64,000 nt of DNA from Mycobacterium sp. BK086 (GTDB taxonomy: Bacteria; Actinomycetota; Actinomycetes; Mycobacteriales; Mycobacteriaceae), in assembly GCA_004362315.1 (NCBI GenBank), contig SNWL01000004.1, forward strand, positions 310,001 through 374,000, in the 5' to 3' direction. A program made the translations under genes and the position numbers. This document shows positions 1-7,881 of this stretch, one piece after another. Each line of letters opens with the position of its first letter. Within the stretch, counting starts at the first letter, position 1. Under the pieces are notes generated by a model, which saw only the letters and a program-made list of their open reading frames with translations, did no database searches and was not told the DNA's origin.

Positions 1-166
1 CGGGTGTGATGCCGCCGGCGTCGGTGAAGAAGGCCTCGTACGGCTTGCCCTGCGGCCAGAACGGCAACTTGCTGTAGCCGAAGGACACCAGCACGACGCA
101 CACGACCAGCGTGATACCGAAGATGCCGGTGCGAACCGGGTTGCTCTCGCGACGGCCGTTAGCCAT
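1..166 (-). CDS. mce4C: Mce4C, N-terminal fragment (sterol importer subunit), cut by the window edge
   Basis: Reading the minus strand from the ATG at 166 gives MANGRRESNPVRTGIFGITL and then a hydrophobic segment, the usual N-terminal membrane anchor of Mce family proteins; only about 55 residues are inside the window. The start overlaps the end of mce4B by 8 bases (ATGGCTAA), so translation is probably coupled. Mce4 proteins are the cell-envelope subunits that carry cholesterol to the YrbE4 permeases. The identity rests on position after mce4B and on the short N-terminus; the remainder cannot be checked here. Confidence 0.85.
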   Translation of the reverse strand, partial: MANGRRESNPVRTGIFGITLVVCVVLVSFGYSKLPFWPQGKPYEAFFTDAGGITP

Positions 167-1196
167 TTTCCGAGCACCTGCCCTTCGACGGATCCGGCGG
201 ACCACCGAACGGGATGAGGATGTCGCTGCCGGCCGGACCGTTGATCTTGATGCGCACCGAGCAGTAGAAGATGTTGAAGAACGCTCCGTAGGCACCAAGT
301 GCGTTGAGCCGCAGATAGTTCTCGGCCAGCGGTTCGATCACCGTGTTGACTTCGGTCTTGCGGTTGTCGAATTCGGTGGCCAGCGGCCGGACGTTCTCGA
401 TGACGCCCTGCAGCGGCCGGCGGGAGTTCTTCAACATATCGGTCAGGTCGTTCTCCGCCGATGCCAGCGGCGGGATCGCGCCCGCGATCGGATCCTTGTT
501 CTGGGCCAGCCCGGTGATCAGCTTCTGCAACTCGTCGACACTGGCGTTGAACTCCGCGCTCTTGGCATCCACGGTGGACAGCACCGTGTTGAGGTGGTTG
601 ATCACATCGGAGATCACCTGGTAGCGGGCGGACAGGCTCTGGGTGAACGTGCCGGTGTTGGCCAGCAGGTCCGACAGCGCTCCGCCCTGGCCCTGCAACA
701 TCTGGATGACGGCGTTGCTGATCTCGTTGATCTTGTTGCCGTCCAAGCCTTTCAGCACCGGCCGCAAACCACCGAGCAGGGCATCCAGGTCGAGCGCGGG
801 CTGGGTGTTGACTTGCGGAATGGTGGCACCCGCCGGGAGCTTGCGCAGATCCCCTGGGCCCGAGGCGATCTCGAGGAAGCGATCGCCGACCAGATTCTGA
901 TAGCGGATCACCGCGCGCGTGGAGGTATACAGCTGGTAGCGCTTGTCGACGTTGAAGCTGACGTCGACGGTGTTGTCGGGATTCAACGCGACAGCGGAAA
1001 CCGACCCGACCGGGACACCGGCGATGCGCACGTCGTTCCCGGATTTCAGTCGCGACGCGTTGGCGAACGTGGCGTGGAAACCATTGGTGTTGCTGAACCG
1101 GAATTGGCCGAAGACAACCACCAGGCCGGCGGCGACGAGAATCATCACCACCGAGAAGATCCCGACCTTGATCACATTCGAACGATGCGTATCCAT
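159..1196 (-). CDS. mce4B: Mce4B, subunit of the Mce4 sterol importer
   Basis: 345 residues. It has a short cytoplasmic N-terminus, one membrane segment at about residues 9-29 (VGIFSVVMILVAAGLVVVF), then an MCE/MlaD domain at about 35-120 and a long helical region with Gln/Asn-rich turns typical of Mce B subunits. It is proposed to form, with the other Mce4 subunits, the periplasmic conduit that passes cholesterol to YrbE4A/B. Its ATG overlaps the mce4A stop (TGATG) and its stop overlaps mce4C, so the subunits are made from one translationally coupled mRNA. Orthologue of Rv3498c by order and sequence. Confidence 0.93.
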   Translation of the reverse strand: MDTHRSNVIKVGIFSVVMILVAAGLVVVFGQFRFSNTNGFHATFANASRLKSGNDVRIAGVPVGSVSAVALNPDNTVDVSFNVDKRYQLYTSTRAVIRYQNLVGDRFLEIASGPGDLRKLPAGATIPQVNTQPALDLDALLGGLRPVLKGLDGNKINEISNAVIQMLQGQGGALSDLLANTGTFTQSLSARYQVISDVINHLNTVLSTVDAKSAEFNASVDELQKLITGLAQNKDPIAGAIPPLASAENDLTDMLKNSRRPLQGVIENVRPLATEFDNRKTEVNTVIEPLAENYLRLNALGAYGAFFNIFYCSVRIKINGPAGSDILIPFGGPPDPSKGRCSENG

Positions 1197-2395
1197 CAGA
1201 AGTCATCCCGTTCGGCGAAGGCACCGTTGAACAGGAACTGCAGTGTGGACGGCGCGTCGACCTGAAGTTCGGTGAACGGCTCATAGGGGATGTAGGCGTT
1301 GTCGGTGACGAGGAACGGTGCACGGTACCAGGATCCGCCGAATTGCTTGCTGGGCAGATCCGGCAGGCCCCGGCAGTTCGGTCCGCCACCGGCGTTCACC
1401 ATCGGCAGGCTTTCCGGATACGTGTAGTTGGGCGCGCCGAGAATGAAGTTCGACGACGTGAACAGACCGGGCTTGGTACCACCCAGCACCGGGGCGAAGT
1501 TGCGGATCGCCTTCGTCACAGCCTTGAGCAGGCAACCGTATTCGGGCGAGTAGTCGCCGAGCACCTTCAGCGGGGCACGCAGCCGCTGAATGGCCGCGAT
1601 GTAATCGTCCTGCGCCGGTGCGAACGTGTCATACCCGTTGTTGGCCAGGCCGATTGCCGACATCAGCGACGCATTGAGGTTGTCCTGTTCGTCCACAACT
1701 GTCTTGCTGATCGTCGGGGTGTTGGTGAAAACGGTGACCAGGTCGGGTGCGGCGTCGGCATAGATATTGCCCACGGCCGCCGCCTTTTGCAGATCCGACT
1801 GCACCGTTGGCATCTTCGGATTCAGCTGGGCGGCAAGCTGATTGGTACCGCTCAGCAGCGCGCCGAGATCCTCGCCATGGCCACGCAGTCCTTCGCCGAG
1901 CGCGCTCAGGGTGGCGTTCAGATCCACCGGGTCGATCTTGTGCAACACGTCGGTCAGCGTCTGGAACAAGGTGTTGACCTCGAGCTGCACCGAGGAGGCC
2001 TGCACACTTGCACCGGGCCGCAGTGACATCCCAGTCGGCTGCGCGGGTGCGGTGAACTCGACCGACTTCGCGCCGAAGATCGTGTTGCCTGCGATCCGGA
2101 CGCCCGCGTTGGCCGGGACATACCGCAGCTGGTTGCTGTCGATCGCGAGGGTTAGCTTGGCCTGATCCCCTACGTAGGCAATGTCTTTGACCTTGCCGAT
2201 CTGGATACCCCGATACTTGACCTTGGCATCGGACTCCATCACCAGTCCGGCGCGGGGCGAAAAGACGATCACCTTGTCGGTGGAGGTGAAGGCCGCCGTG
2301 TACGCCAGGTAGGTGAACACGACGAACACGACCAGCACCGTGGCCAGGATCGCGGCGGCGATCCGGACGTAGGCGGTTCTCGACAGGTCGGCCAT
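1196..2395 (-). CDS. mce4A: Mce4A, subunit of the Mce4 sterol importer
   Basis: 399 residues from the ATG at 2395. The open frame continues upstream to 2434, but that would run into yrbE4B; the internal ATG lies 4 bases after the yrbE4B stop and gives the natural start MADLSRTAYVRIAAAIL. A membrane anchor at about residues 10-32 is followed by an MCE domain (about 40-120, with the conserved VKYRGIQIGKV stretch) and a helical tail. Mce4 is the established cholesterol uptake system of mycobacteria. Position after yrbE4B and before mce4B matches Rv3499c. Confidence 0.93.
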   Translation of the reverse strand: MADLSRTAYVRIAAAILATVLVVFVVFTYLAYTAAFTSTDKVIVFSPRAGLVMESDAKVKYRGIQIGKVKDIAYVGDQAKLTLAIDSNQLRYVPANAGVRIAGNTIFGAKSVEFTAPAQPTGMSLRPGASVQASSVQLEVNTLFQTLTDVLHKIDPVDLNATLSALGEGLRGHGEDLGALLSGTNQLAAQLNPKMPTVQSDLQKAAAVGNIYADAAPDLVTVFTNTPTISKTVVDEQDNLNASLMSAIGLANNGYDTFAPAQDDYIAAIQRLRAPLKVLGDYSPEYGCLLKAVTKAIRNFAPVLGGTKPGLFTSSNFILGAPNYTYPESLPMVNAGGGPNCRGLPDLPSKQFGGSWYRAPFLVTDNAYIPYEPFTELQVDAPSTLQFLFNGAFAERDDF

Positions 2396-2399
2396 CGCG

Positions 2400-3242
2400 C
2401 TACCCGGAGAGATTGAAGTTGCCGGACGCGCCATAGACGGCGAGCGAGATGAACAGGGTGATCACAACGACAACGATCAGCGAGGTGCGGACCGCTTGTC
2501 CCACAGCGATTCCCACGCCGACCGGGCCGCCGGACGCCGTGTAGCCGTAGTAGGTGTGAACCAGCATCACCGCCACCGACATGGCGATCGCCTGCAAGAA
2601 CGACCAGAGCAGATCCGTCGGGATCAGGAACGTATTGAAGTAGTGGTCGTAGAGCCCGGCGGACTGGCCGTTGACGTAGACGGTGGTGAACCGCGCCGCG
2701 AAGAACGCCGCGAGCACCGACAGTGAATACAGCGGGATGATCGCGATCAGCCCGGCGATCAGCCGGGTCGACACCAGATACGACATCGAATGCACGGCCA
2801 TCGATTCGACGGCGTCGATCTCCTCGGCCACCCGCATGGCACCCAGCTGCGCGGTGGTGCCCGCGCCGATGGTGGCGGCCAGCGCGATACCCGCGATCAC
2901 CGGAGCGACGATGCGGACGTTGAGGAATGCCGACAGGAACCCGGTCAGCGCCTCGATGCCGATGTTGCCCAGCGACGAATAACCCTGGACAGCGATGACG
3001 CCACCGGAGGCGAGGGTCAGAAAGGCGGCCACCCCGACCGTGCCACCGATCATCACCAGCGCGCCGGTGCCCAACGTCATCTCGGCGATCAGCCGGATGG
3101 TCTCCTTGCGATACCGGGTGAGCGCGTTGGGGACGTAGCGCATGGTCTGGCCGTAGAACAATGCTTGTTCCCCGAACGTGTCGACGATCCGCGGCAGGCC
3201 GCGAAAGAGTCGCCGGAACCGGACCGTTGCGTCGTAACTCAT
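2400..3242 (-). CDS. yrbE4B: YrbE4B, permease subunit of the Mce4 transporter
   Basis: 280 residues, an MlaE/YrbE-type ABC permease with about five to six hydrophobic segments and the family signature around EEIDAVESMAVHSMSYLVSTR, the coupling-helix region that contacts the MceG ATPase. Its ATG overlaps the yrbE4A stop by 4 bases (ATGA). With YrbE4A it should form the membrane core of the sterol importer; the MceG ATPase is encoded elsewhere in mycobacteria and is not in this window. Confidence 0.94.
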   Translation of the reverse strand: MSYDATVRFRRLFRGLPRIVDTFGEQALFYGQTMRYVPNALTRYRKETIRLIAEMTLGTGALVMIGGTVGVAAFLTLASGGVIAVQGYSSLGNIGIEALTGFLSAFLNVRIVAPVIAGIALAATIGAGTTAQLGAMRVAEEIDAVESMAVHSMSYLVSTRLIAGLIAIIPLYSLSVLAAFFAARFTTVYVNGQSAGLYDHYFNTFLIPTDLLWSFLQAIAMSVAVMLVHTYYGYTASGGPVGVGIAVGQAVRTSLIVVVVITLFISLAVYGASGNFNLSG

Positions 3243-4030
3243 TTGGTCAGCACCCGCACGCCGATGGCCGTCGTGACCACATTGATGACGAACAGGCAGA
3301 TGAACGCGTAGACCACGGTCTCGTTGACGGCCACGCCGACGCCCTTCGGGCCACCCTTCACCGTCAGGCCTCGATAGCAGCCGACCAGGCCGGCGGTCAC
3401 GCCGAAAAGTAGCGCCTTGATTTCGGCGAGGACGAGTTCGGGCAATCCGGTCAGCACCGTCAGCCCGTTGATGAAGGCGCCCGGGTTCACGCCCTGCAGC
3501 AACACCGAGAAGACATAGCCGCCGGAAATGCCGATCGCACAGACCAAGCCGTTAAGCAGGAGTGCCACGAAGGTCGACGCCAGCACGCGCGGCACGACCA
3601 GACGATGAATCGGGTCGATGCCCAGAACTCGCATCGCGTCGATCTCTTCGCGGATCGTGCGTGCGCCGAGGTCGGCACAGATGGCCGTCGCCCCGGCACC
3701 GGCCACGACGAGCACTGTGACGACGGGACCCAGCTGGGTGATGGTGCCGAACGCGGTGCCCGCGCCCGAGAGGTCGGCAGCGCCGATCTCACGCAGCAGG
3801 ATGTTGAGCGTGAAGGCGACGAGAACGGTGAACGGTATCGCCACCAAGAGTGTCGGGATCAGTGAAACCCGGGCAATCATCCACGTCTGGTCGAGGAACT
3901 CGCGGAATTGAAAGGGTCGCCGGAACGTCGCCGCCAGGGTCTCGCGTGACATCTCGAAGAACCCGCCCACGGCCCGTGCGGGAGCCGCGAGCTGATCGAT
4001 TGCGATCGAATTCCTCCTCGCCAGGCTCAC
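3239..4030 (-). CDS. yrbE4A: YrbE4A, permease subunit of the Mce4 transporter, first gene of the mce4 operon
   Basis: 263 residues from a GTG at 4030; strongly hydrophobic MlaE-family permease with the EEIDAMRVLGIDPI signature. The start is uncertain. A very strong Shine-Dalgarno sequence (AGGAGG at about 4011-4016) lies inside this frame, after the GTG, and no ATG, GTG or TTG follows it at normal spacing; an ATC is 6 bases downstream of it. The M. tuberculosis protein begins (MIQQLAVPARAV) where this one reads AIDQLAAPARAV, about 9-10 residues in, which agrees with a start near the internal ribosome site. Transcription should start from the KstR-controlled region at 4138-4239. Confidence 0.92.
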   Translation of the reverse strand: MSLARRNSIAIDQLAAPARAVGGFFEMSRETLAATFRRPFQFREFLDQTWMIARVSLIPTLLVAIPFTVLVAFTLNILLREIGAADLSGAGTAFGTITQLGPVVTVLVVAGAGATAICADLGARTIREEIDAMRVLGIDPIHRLVVPRVLASTFVALLLNGLVCAIGISGGYVFSVLLQGVNPGAFINGLTVLTGLPELVLAEIKALLFGVTAGLVGCYRGLTVKGGPKGVGVAVNETVVYAFICLFVINVVTTAIGVRVLTK

Positions 4031-4137
4031 CGCTGACGTGCAGCGTTAGCGAAGCCCACCGGCTCGCTACGGCTGTCGTCCTGTTCGTCCCCCGACCCGG
4101 GCGTCACAGTTTGTGAACGTGACTGTGGAATTTTAAC

Positions 4138-4151
4138 TAGAACAAGTTCGG
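4138..4151 (-). promoter_or_regulatory. Degenerate KstR-like operator upstream of mce4
   Basis: TAGAACAAGTTCGG matches the KstR core (AAC-N2-GTT) and the left flank but not the right flank. It lies about 108 bases upstream of the yrbE4A GTG, nearer the gene than the perfect site at 4226. Two sites in tandem would give tight repression of the importer. Weaker evidence than the other sites. Confidence 0.55.
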
Positions 4152-4225
4152 GGTGTCAAAGCCCAAAAAATAAGCCCACTTACGCTGATCTGCCCAGTTC
4201 AGCGGCTGTGTGACCCAGCTCATCC

Positions 4226-4239
4226 TAGAACGTGTTCTA
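4226..4239 (-). promoter_or_regulatory. Perfect KstR operator upstream of the mce4 operon
   Basis: TAGAACGTGTTCTA is a perfect inverted repeat with a 2-base centre, the established consensus bound by KstR, the TetR-family repressor of cholesterol genes that is released by CoA thioesters of sterol intermediates. It sits in the 242-base gap between hsd4A (ending 4273) and yrbE4A, both on the minus strand, so it can only serve yrbE4A and the mce4 genes. Confidence 0.9.
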
Positions 4240-4272
4240 CCCTATGGCCGCCGGCGCGGCCTGTGCAACCGA

Positions 4273-5187
4273 TCAGTCGCGCAGTAGGCCCATCACACCG
4301 AAGCTGCGCTCCGGGTCACGGTCAGCAAAGTAGGCCCCCATCGATGCGCCCAGGGTCGCCGGATTCCACGCGGCGCCGTCGGCATCGAACTGGTGCTCGG
4401 TGGTCGGTGCCGCCACCAACGCGACTGACGGGCCGTAGACGACGAAGACCTGTCCGTTGACCTTGTCCGCGGCCGGCGAGGCCAGGAAGCGAACCAGGGT
4501 CACGACATGTTCGGGCGACAGCGGGTCCACCTCACCCTCAGCGAGTTCGGGAACGTCGCCGAACACGTCGGCGGTCATCGCGGTGCGTGCCCGTGGGGCG
4601 ATCGCATTGGCCCGCACCCCATAGCGGCCCAGTGCGCGCGACGCCGTCAGCGTCAGCGCGGTGATGCCGGCCTTGGCCGCACCGTAGTTGGCCTGGCCGA
4701 TCGGCCCGGACAGGCCGGCTTCCGACGTCGTGTTGATGATCCGGCCATAGACCGTGCCGTCGTTCTCTTTGGCCTGGTTGCGCCAGTAGGTCGCCGCGTT
4801 GCGGGTGAGCAGGAAGTGCCCCCGCAGGTGCACCGCGATGACCGCGTCCCAATCCTCGTCGGTCATGTTGAACAACATGCGATCACGGGTGATGCCGGCG
4901 TTGTTGACGACGATGTTCAACCCGCCGAGCCCGTCGGCACAGGACACCAGTTCGTCGGCCGTCGAGCGCTGGCTGATATCGCCGGCAACCGCGACTCCCT
5001 TGGATCCGGCCGAGCTGATCTCGTCGAGCACGTCGGATTCGTCGAGCGCCTTGGCCATGTCGTTGACGACGACCGTCGCACCGGATTTCGCCAACCCGAT
5101 GGCCTCGGCACGGCCGAGGCCGGAGGCGGCACCGGTCACCACCGCTACGCGTCCGGACAGATCAATCGCGTCGTCTTGTGCAGTCAA
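4273..5187 (-). CDS. hsd4A: Hsd4A-like steroid short-chain dehydrogenase
   Basis: 304 residues from a TTG. Classical SDR: NAD-binding TGAASGLG at residues 18-25, NNAG motif near residue 95, Ser in NTTSEAG and catalytic Tyr/Lys in YGAAKAG. The C-terminal extension (EHQFDADGAAWNPATLG) is shared with the MFE-2/Hsd4 hydroxyacyl-CoA dehydrogenase group. Orthologue of Rv3502c; Hsd4A enzymes oxidise the beta-hydroxyacyl-CoA side chain of sterols and also show 17-beta-hydroxysteroid dehydrogenase activity. It follows fdxD by 13 bases, so the two form a short operon from the divergent KstR promoter at 5497. Confidence 0.88.
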   Translation of the reverse strand: MTAQDDAIDLSGRVAVVTGAASGLGRAEAIGLAKSGATVVVNDMAKALDESDVLDEISSAGSKGVAVAGDISQRSTADELVSCADGLGGLNIVVNNAGITRDRMLFNMTDEDWDAVIAVHLRGHFLLTRNAATYWRNQAKENDGTVYGRIINTTSEAGLSGPIGQANYGAAKAGITALTLTASRALGRYGVRANAIAPRARTAMTADVFGDVPELAEGEVDPLSPEHVVTLVRFLASPAADKVNGQVFVVYGPSVALVAAPTTEHQFDADGAAWNPATLGASMGAYFADRDPERSFGVMGLLRD

Positions 5188-5200
5188 CTTACGAATACCT

Positions 5201-5392
5201 CTAGTCTTTGCGGGTCAGGGCGGCGCGGGGGCATTCGGCGATGGACTGCTCGGCCACATCCTCCCGGTCCGCGGGGATCGGATCCTTGGTCACCATGACG
5301 TAGTCCTCGTCGTCGAGTTCGAACAGGTCCGGCGCGATTCCCACGCAGACGGCGTTACCTTCACAACGATCACGATCGACTTCGACTCGCAC
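5201..5392 (-). CDS. fdxD: FdxD-type small ferredoxin
   Basis: 63 residues from the GTG at 5392, which has an excellent ribosome site (AAGGAGG, 5 bases upstream). The open frame runs further upstream to 5593, but that extension crosses the KstR operator and is not coding. Cysteines are arranged CEGNAVC then CP near the C-terminus: three Cys with Asn (N13) in the middle position, the CXX?XXC(X)nCP type known for mycobacterial ferredoxins that carry 3Fe-4S or variant 4Fe-4S clusters and feed cytochromes P450. Likely electron donor for the sterol P450s (CYP125, CYP142). Same length as Rv3503c. Confidence 0.9.
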   Translation of the reverse strand: MRVEVDRDRCEGNAVCVGIAPDLFELDDEDYVMVTKDPIPADREDVAEQSIAECPRAALTRKD

Positions 5393-5496
5393 GACAACCT
5401 CCTTGGCTGACAGACCCCGACGGCGGGGCGTTCGCAGCACCACGATACGACCTGATCGATCGATACCTGGTCTTAACGGGCGCTGGACCACAAGAC

Positions 5497-5510
5497 TAGA
5501 ACGTGTTACA
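5497..5510. promoter_or_regulatory. KstR operator in the fdxD-hsd4A / fadE26 divergent promoter
   Basis: TAGAACGTGTTACA has the invariant AAC-N2-GTT core and one mismatch in the right flank. It lies 105 bases upstream of fdxD and 57 bases upstream of fadE26, so one repressor site probably controls both directions. Confidence 0.88.
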
Positions 5511-5566
5511 ACCAGGAGTGTCGGCGGGTCGCCGGCAGCTGGGAACTCCAACGAAGGATCGAGCAG

Positions 5567-6751
5567 ATGCGGATCAGTTACACCCCTGAACAAGAGGAGC
5601 TGCGCCGCGAACTGCGGGCCTACTTCGGCAAGCTGATGACCCCGGAACGCCAGGAAGCGCTGATGTCGACGACCGGTGGCGAGATCGGCACCGGCAACGT
5701 CTATCGCGACACGGTGTCCCAGATGGGCAAGGACGGCTGGCTCACCCTGAACTGGCCGACGGAGTACGGCGGCCAGAACCGCGACCCCATGGATTCACTG
5801 ATCTTCACCGACGAGGCCGCCGTCGCCGGAGCGCCGGTGCCCTTCCTGACCATCAACAGCGTCGCGCCGACGATCATGGCGTACGGCACCGACGAGCAGA
5901 AGGCCTTCTATCTGCCCAAGATCGCCGCCGGTGATCTGCATTTCGCGATCGGCTATTCCGAGCCCGGCGCCGGCACCGACCTGGCAGCCCTGCGGACGAC
6001 GGCAGTGCGCGACGGCGACGACTATGTGATCAACGGCCAGAAGATGTGGACCAGCCTGATCCAGTACGCCGACTACGTGTGGCTGGCGGTACGCACCAAC
6101 CCCGACGCGAAGAAGCACCGCGGCATCTCGGTGCTGATCGTGCCGACCACCTCCGAGGGCTTCTCGTGGACGCCGGTTCACACGATGGCCGGCGTCGGCA
6201 CCAGCGCCACCTACTACCAGGACGTGCGGGTTCCGGTGTCCACCCGGGTCGGCGAGGAGAACGGCGGCTGGAAGCTGGTCACCAACCAGCTGAACCACGA
6301 GCGCGTCGCCCTGGTGTCCGCTCAGCCGATCTTCCTGGCGCTCAACCAGGTTCGCGAGTGGGCGCAGAACACCAAGGACGTCCACGGCAATCGCCTGATC
6401 GACTCCGAGTGGGTGCAACTCAATCTCGCGCGGGTGCTGGCCAAGGCCGAGTACCTCAAGCTGATCAACTGGGAGCTGGCGTCGGCGAAGAGCGGAACGC
6501 TGAATCCCGCGGACGCCTCGGCAGCCAAGGTCTTCGGCACCGAGCTGGCCACCGAGGCCTACCGGCTGCTGATGGAGATCCTCGGTCCGTCGGCCACGCT
6601 GCGCCAGGATTCCCACGGCGCGCTGCTGCGCGGTCGTGTCGAGCGGATGCATCGCTCGGCCCTGATCCTCACCTTCGGTGGCGGCACCAACGAGATCCAG
6701 CGCGACATCATCGGCATGGTCGCGCTGGGCCTGCCCCGAGTCAACCGCTAA
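5567..6751 (+). CDS. fadE26: FadE26 / ChsE4, alpha-type subunit of a sterol side-chain acyl-CoA dehydrogenase
   Basis: 394 residues, full-length acyl-CoA dehydrogenase fold: N-terminal helical domain, beta domain with the FAIGYSEPGAGTDLA flavin-binding region (about 127-140) and C-terminal helical domain ending in FGGGTNEIQRDII. Glu245 in the NHER motif is at the position of the catalytic base reported for M. tuberculosis ChsE4. In M. tuberculosis FadE26 and FadE27 form a heterotetramer that starts the first beta-oxidation cycle on the cholesteryl side chain (3-oxo-cholest-4-en-26-oyl-CoA). fadE27 follows after 32 bases, supporting the pair. Controlled by the KstR site at 5497. Confidence 0.94.
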   Translation: MRISYTPEQEELRRELRAYFGKLMTPERQEALMSTTGGEIGTGNVYRDTVSQMGKDGWLTLNWPTEYGGQNRDPMDSLIFTDEAAVAGAPVPFLTINSVAPTIMAYGTDEQKAFYLPKIAAGDLHFAIGYSEPGAGTDLAALRTTAVRDGDDYVINGQKMWTSLIQYADYVWLAVRTNPDAKKHRGISVLIVPTTSEGFSWTPVHTMAGVGTSATYYQDVRVPVSTRVGEENGGWKLVTNQLNHERVALVSAQPIFLALNQVREWAQNTKDVHGNRLIDSEWVQLNLARVLAKAEYLKLINWELASAKSGTLNPADASAAKVFGTELATEAYRLLMEILGPSATLRQDSHGALLRGRVERMHRSALILTFGGGTNEIQRDIIGMVALGLPRVNR

Positions 6752-6783
6752 AGCACCGAAGACCTGGAAGAATTAGGACTGAC

Positions 6784-7881
6784 ATGGATTTCACCAGAAC
6801 AGAAGCCGCGCAGGATCTCTCGGGGCTGGTCGGCACCATCGTCGACGCCGTGTGCACGCCGCAACATCAGCGCGAGCTCGACGGCCTCGACCAACGATTC
6901 GATACCGAGTTGTGGCGCAAGCTGATCGACGCCGACATCCTGTCGACGGCCGCACCGGAGTCGATCGGCGGCGGCGGGTACGGCGTCCTCGAGCAGACGG
7001 CCATCCTGGCAGCGCTGGGCCGCCAGCTCGCCGCCGTGCCCTACCTGGAGTCGGTTGTCCTGGGCGCCAGCGCGCTGGCCCGGTTCGGTACGCCCGAGCT
7101 GCGTGAGGCGTGGGCGGCCCCGGCGGTGTCCGGGGAGAAGATCCTGACTGTGGCTCTCGACGGAGAGTTCGGCCAGGGTCCCGTGCAGGCCACCAGCGCC
7201 GGTGACGGTTTCAAGCTCACCGGTACCCGTACCCAGGTCGACTTCGGACCGGTCGCCGACGCCTTCCTGGTCCCCGCCGAAACCGACTCCGGCACAAAGG
7301 TGTTCCTGGTCGCCGCCGGTGACGCCGGGGTTTCGGTGACCCCGCTGTTGACCACCGGCAAGAACAGCGCCGGTGAGCTCGATCTGGCCGGTGTCGAGGT
7401 CGGGGCCGACCGGATCGTCGGCGATGCGGATGTCCTGGCCTGGCTGAGCACCCACAAGACGTTGGGACACACCGCCTTCCAGCTCGGTGTCCTGGAACGT
7501 GCGCTGGAGCTGACGGCCGAATATGCGCGCACCCGCGAGCAGTTCGAGCGGCCGATCGGCAGCTTCCAGGCAGTATCGGCTCGGCTTGCCGACGACTACA
7601 TCGACATCAAGGGTCTGGGGTTGGCTCTCGTGCAGGCGTCGTGGCGGCTCTCGGAGGATCTGCCTGCCGACGTCGAGGTTGCCACCGCGGCGTTCTGGGC
7701 GGCTGAGGCCGGGCATCGGGTGGCGCACACCACCGTGCACGTCCACGGCGGTGTCGGCATCGACACCGACCACCAGGTACACCGCTACTTCATCACCGCC
7801 AAGCAGATCGAATTCGCGCTCGGCGGCGCAACCGCACAGCTGCGGCAGATCGGCCGCGAGCTGGCCGACACGCCGGCTTGA
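6784..7881 (+). CDS. fadE27: FadE27 / ChsE5, partner subunit of the ChsE4-E5 acyl-CoA dehydrogenase
   Basis: 365 residues from the ATG at 6784 (MDFTRTEAAQDL). The frame is open to 6046, but the upstream part is an out-of-frame read of fadE26. Acyl-CoA dehydrogenase fold with a weaker N-terminal domain and a well-kept C-terminal part (REQFERPIGSFQAVSARLAD; HVHGGVGIDTDH). These beta-type subunits keep part of the FAD site but lack the catalytic Glu, and work only with the alpha subunit, here FadE26. The stop overlaps the fadD17 TTG. Confidence 0.92.
   Translation: MDFTRTEAAQDLSGLVGTIVDAVCTPQHQRELDGLDQRFDTELWRKLIDADILSTAAPESIGGGGYGVLEQTAILAALGRQLAAVPYLESVVLGASALARFGTPELREAWAAPAVSGEKILTVALDGEFGQGPVQATSAGDGFKLTGTRTQVDFGPVADAFLVPAETDSGTKVFLVAAGDAGVSVTPLLTTGKNSAGELDLAGVEVGADRIVGDADVLAWLSTHKTLGHTAFQLGVLERALELTAEYARTREQFERPIGSFQAVSARLADDYIDIKGLGLALVQASWRLSEDLPADVEVATAAFWAAEAGHRVAHTTVHVHGGVGIDTDHQVHRYFITAKQIEFALGGATAQLRQIGRELADTPA

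Noticed and set aside
5393..5593. N-terminal extension of the ferredoxin up to 5593.
   Set aside because: Crosses the KstR operator and reaches into fadE26; the GTG at 5392 has a strong ribosome site and gives the family length.
6046..6783. Long N-terminal extension of fadE27.
   Set aside because: Overlaps fadE26 completely and is Arg-rich noise; homology begins at MDFTRTEAAQD (6784).
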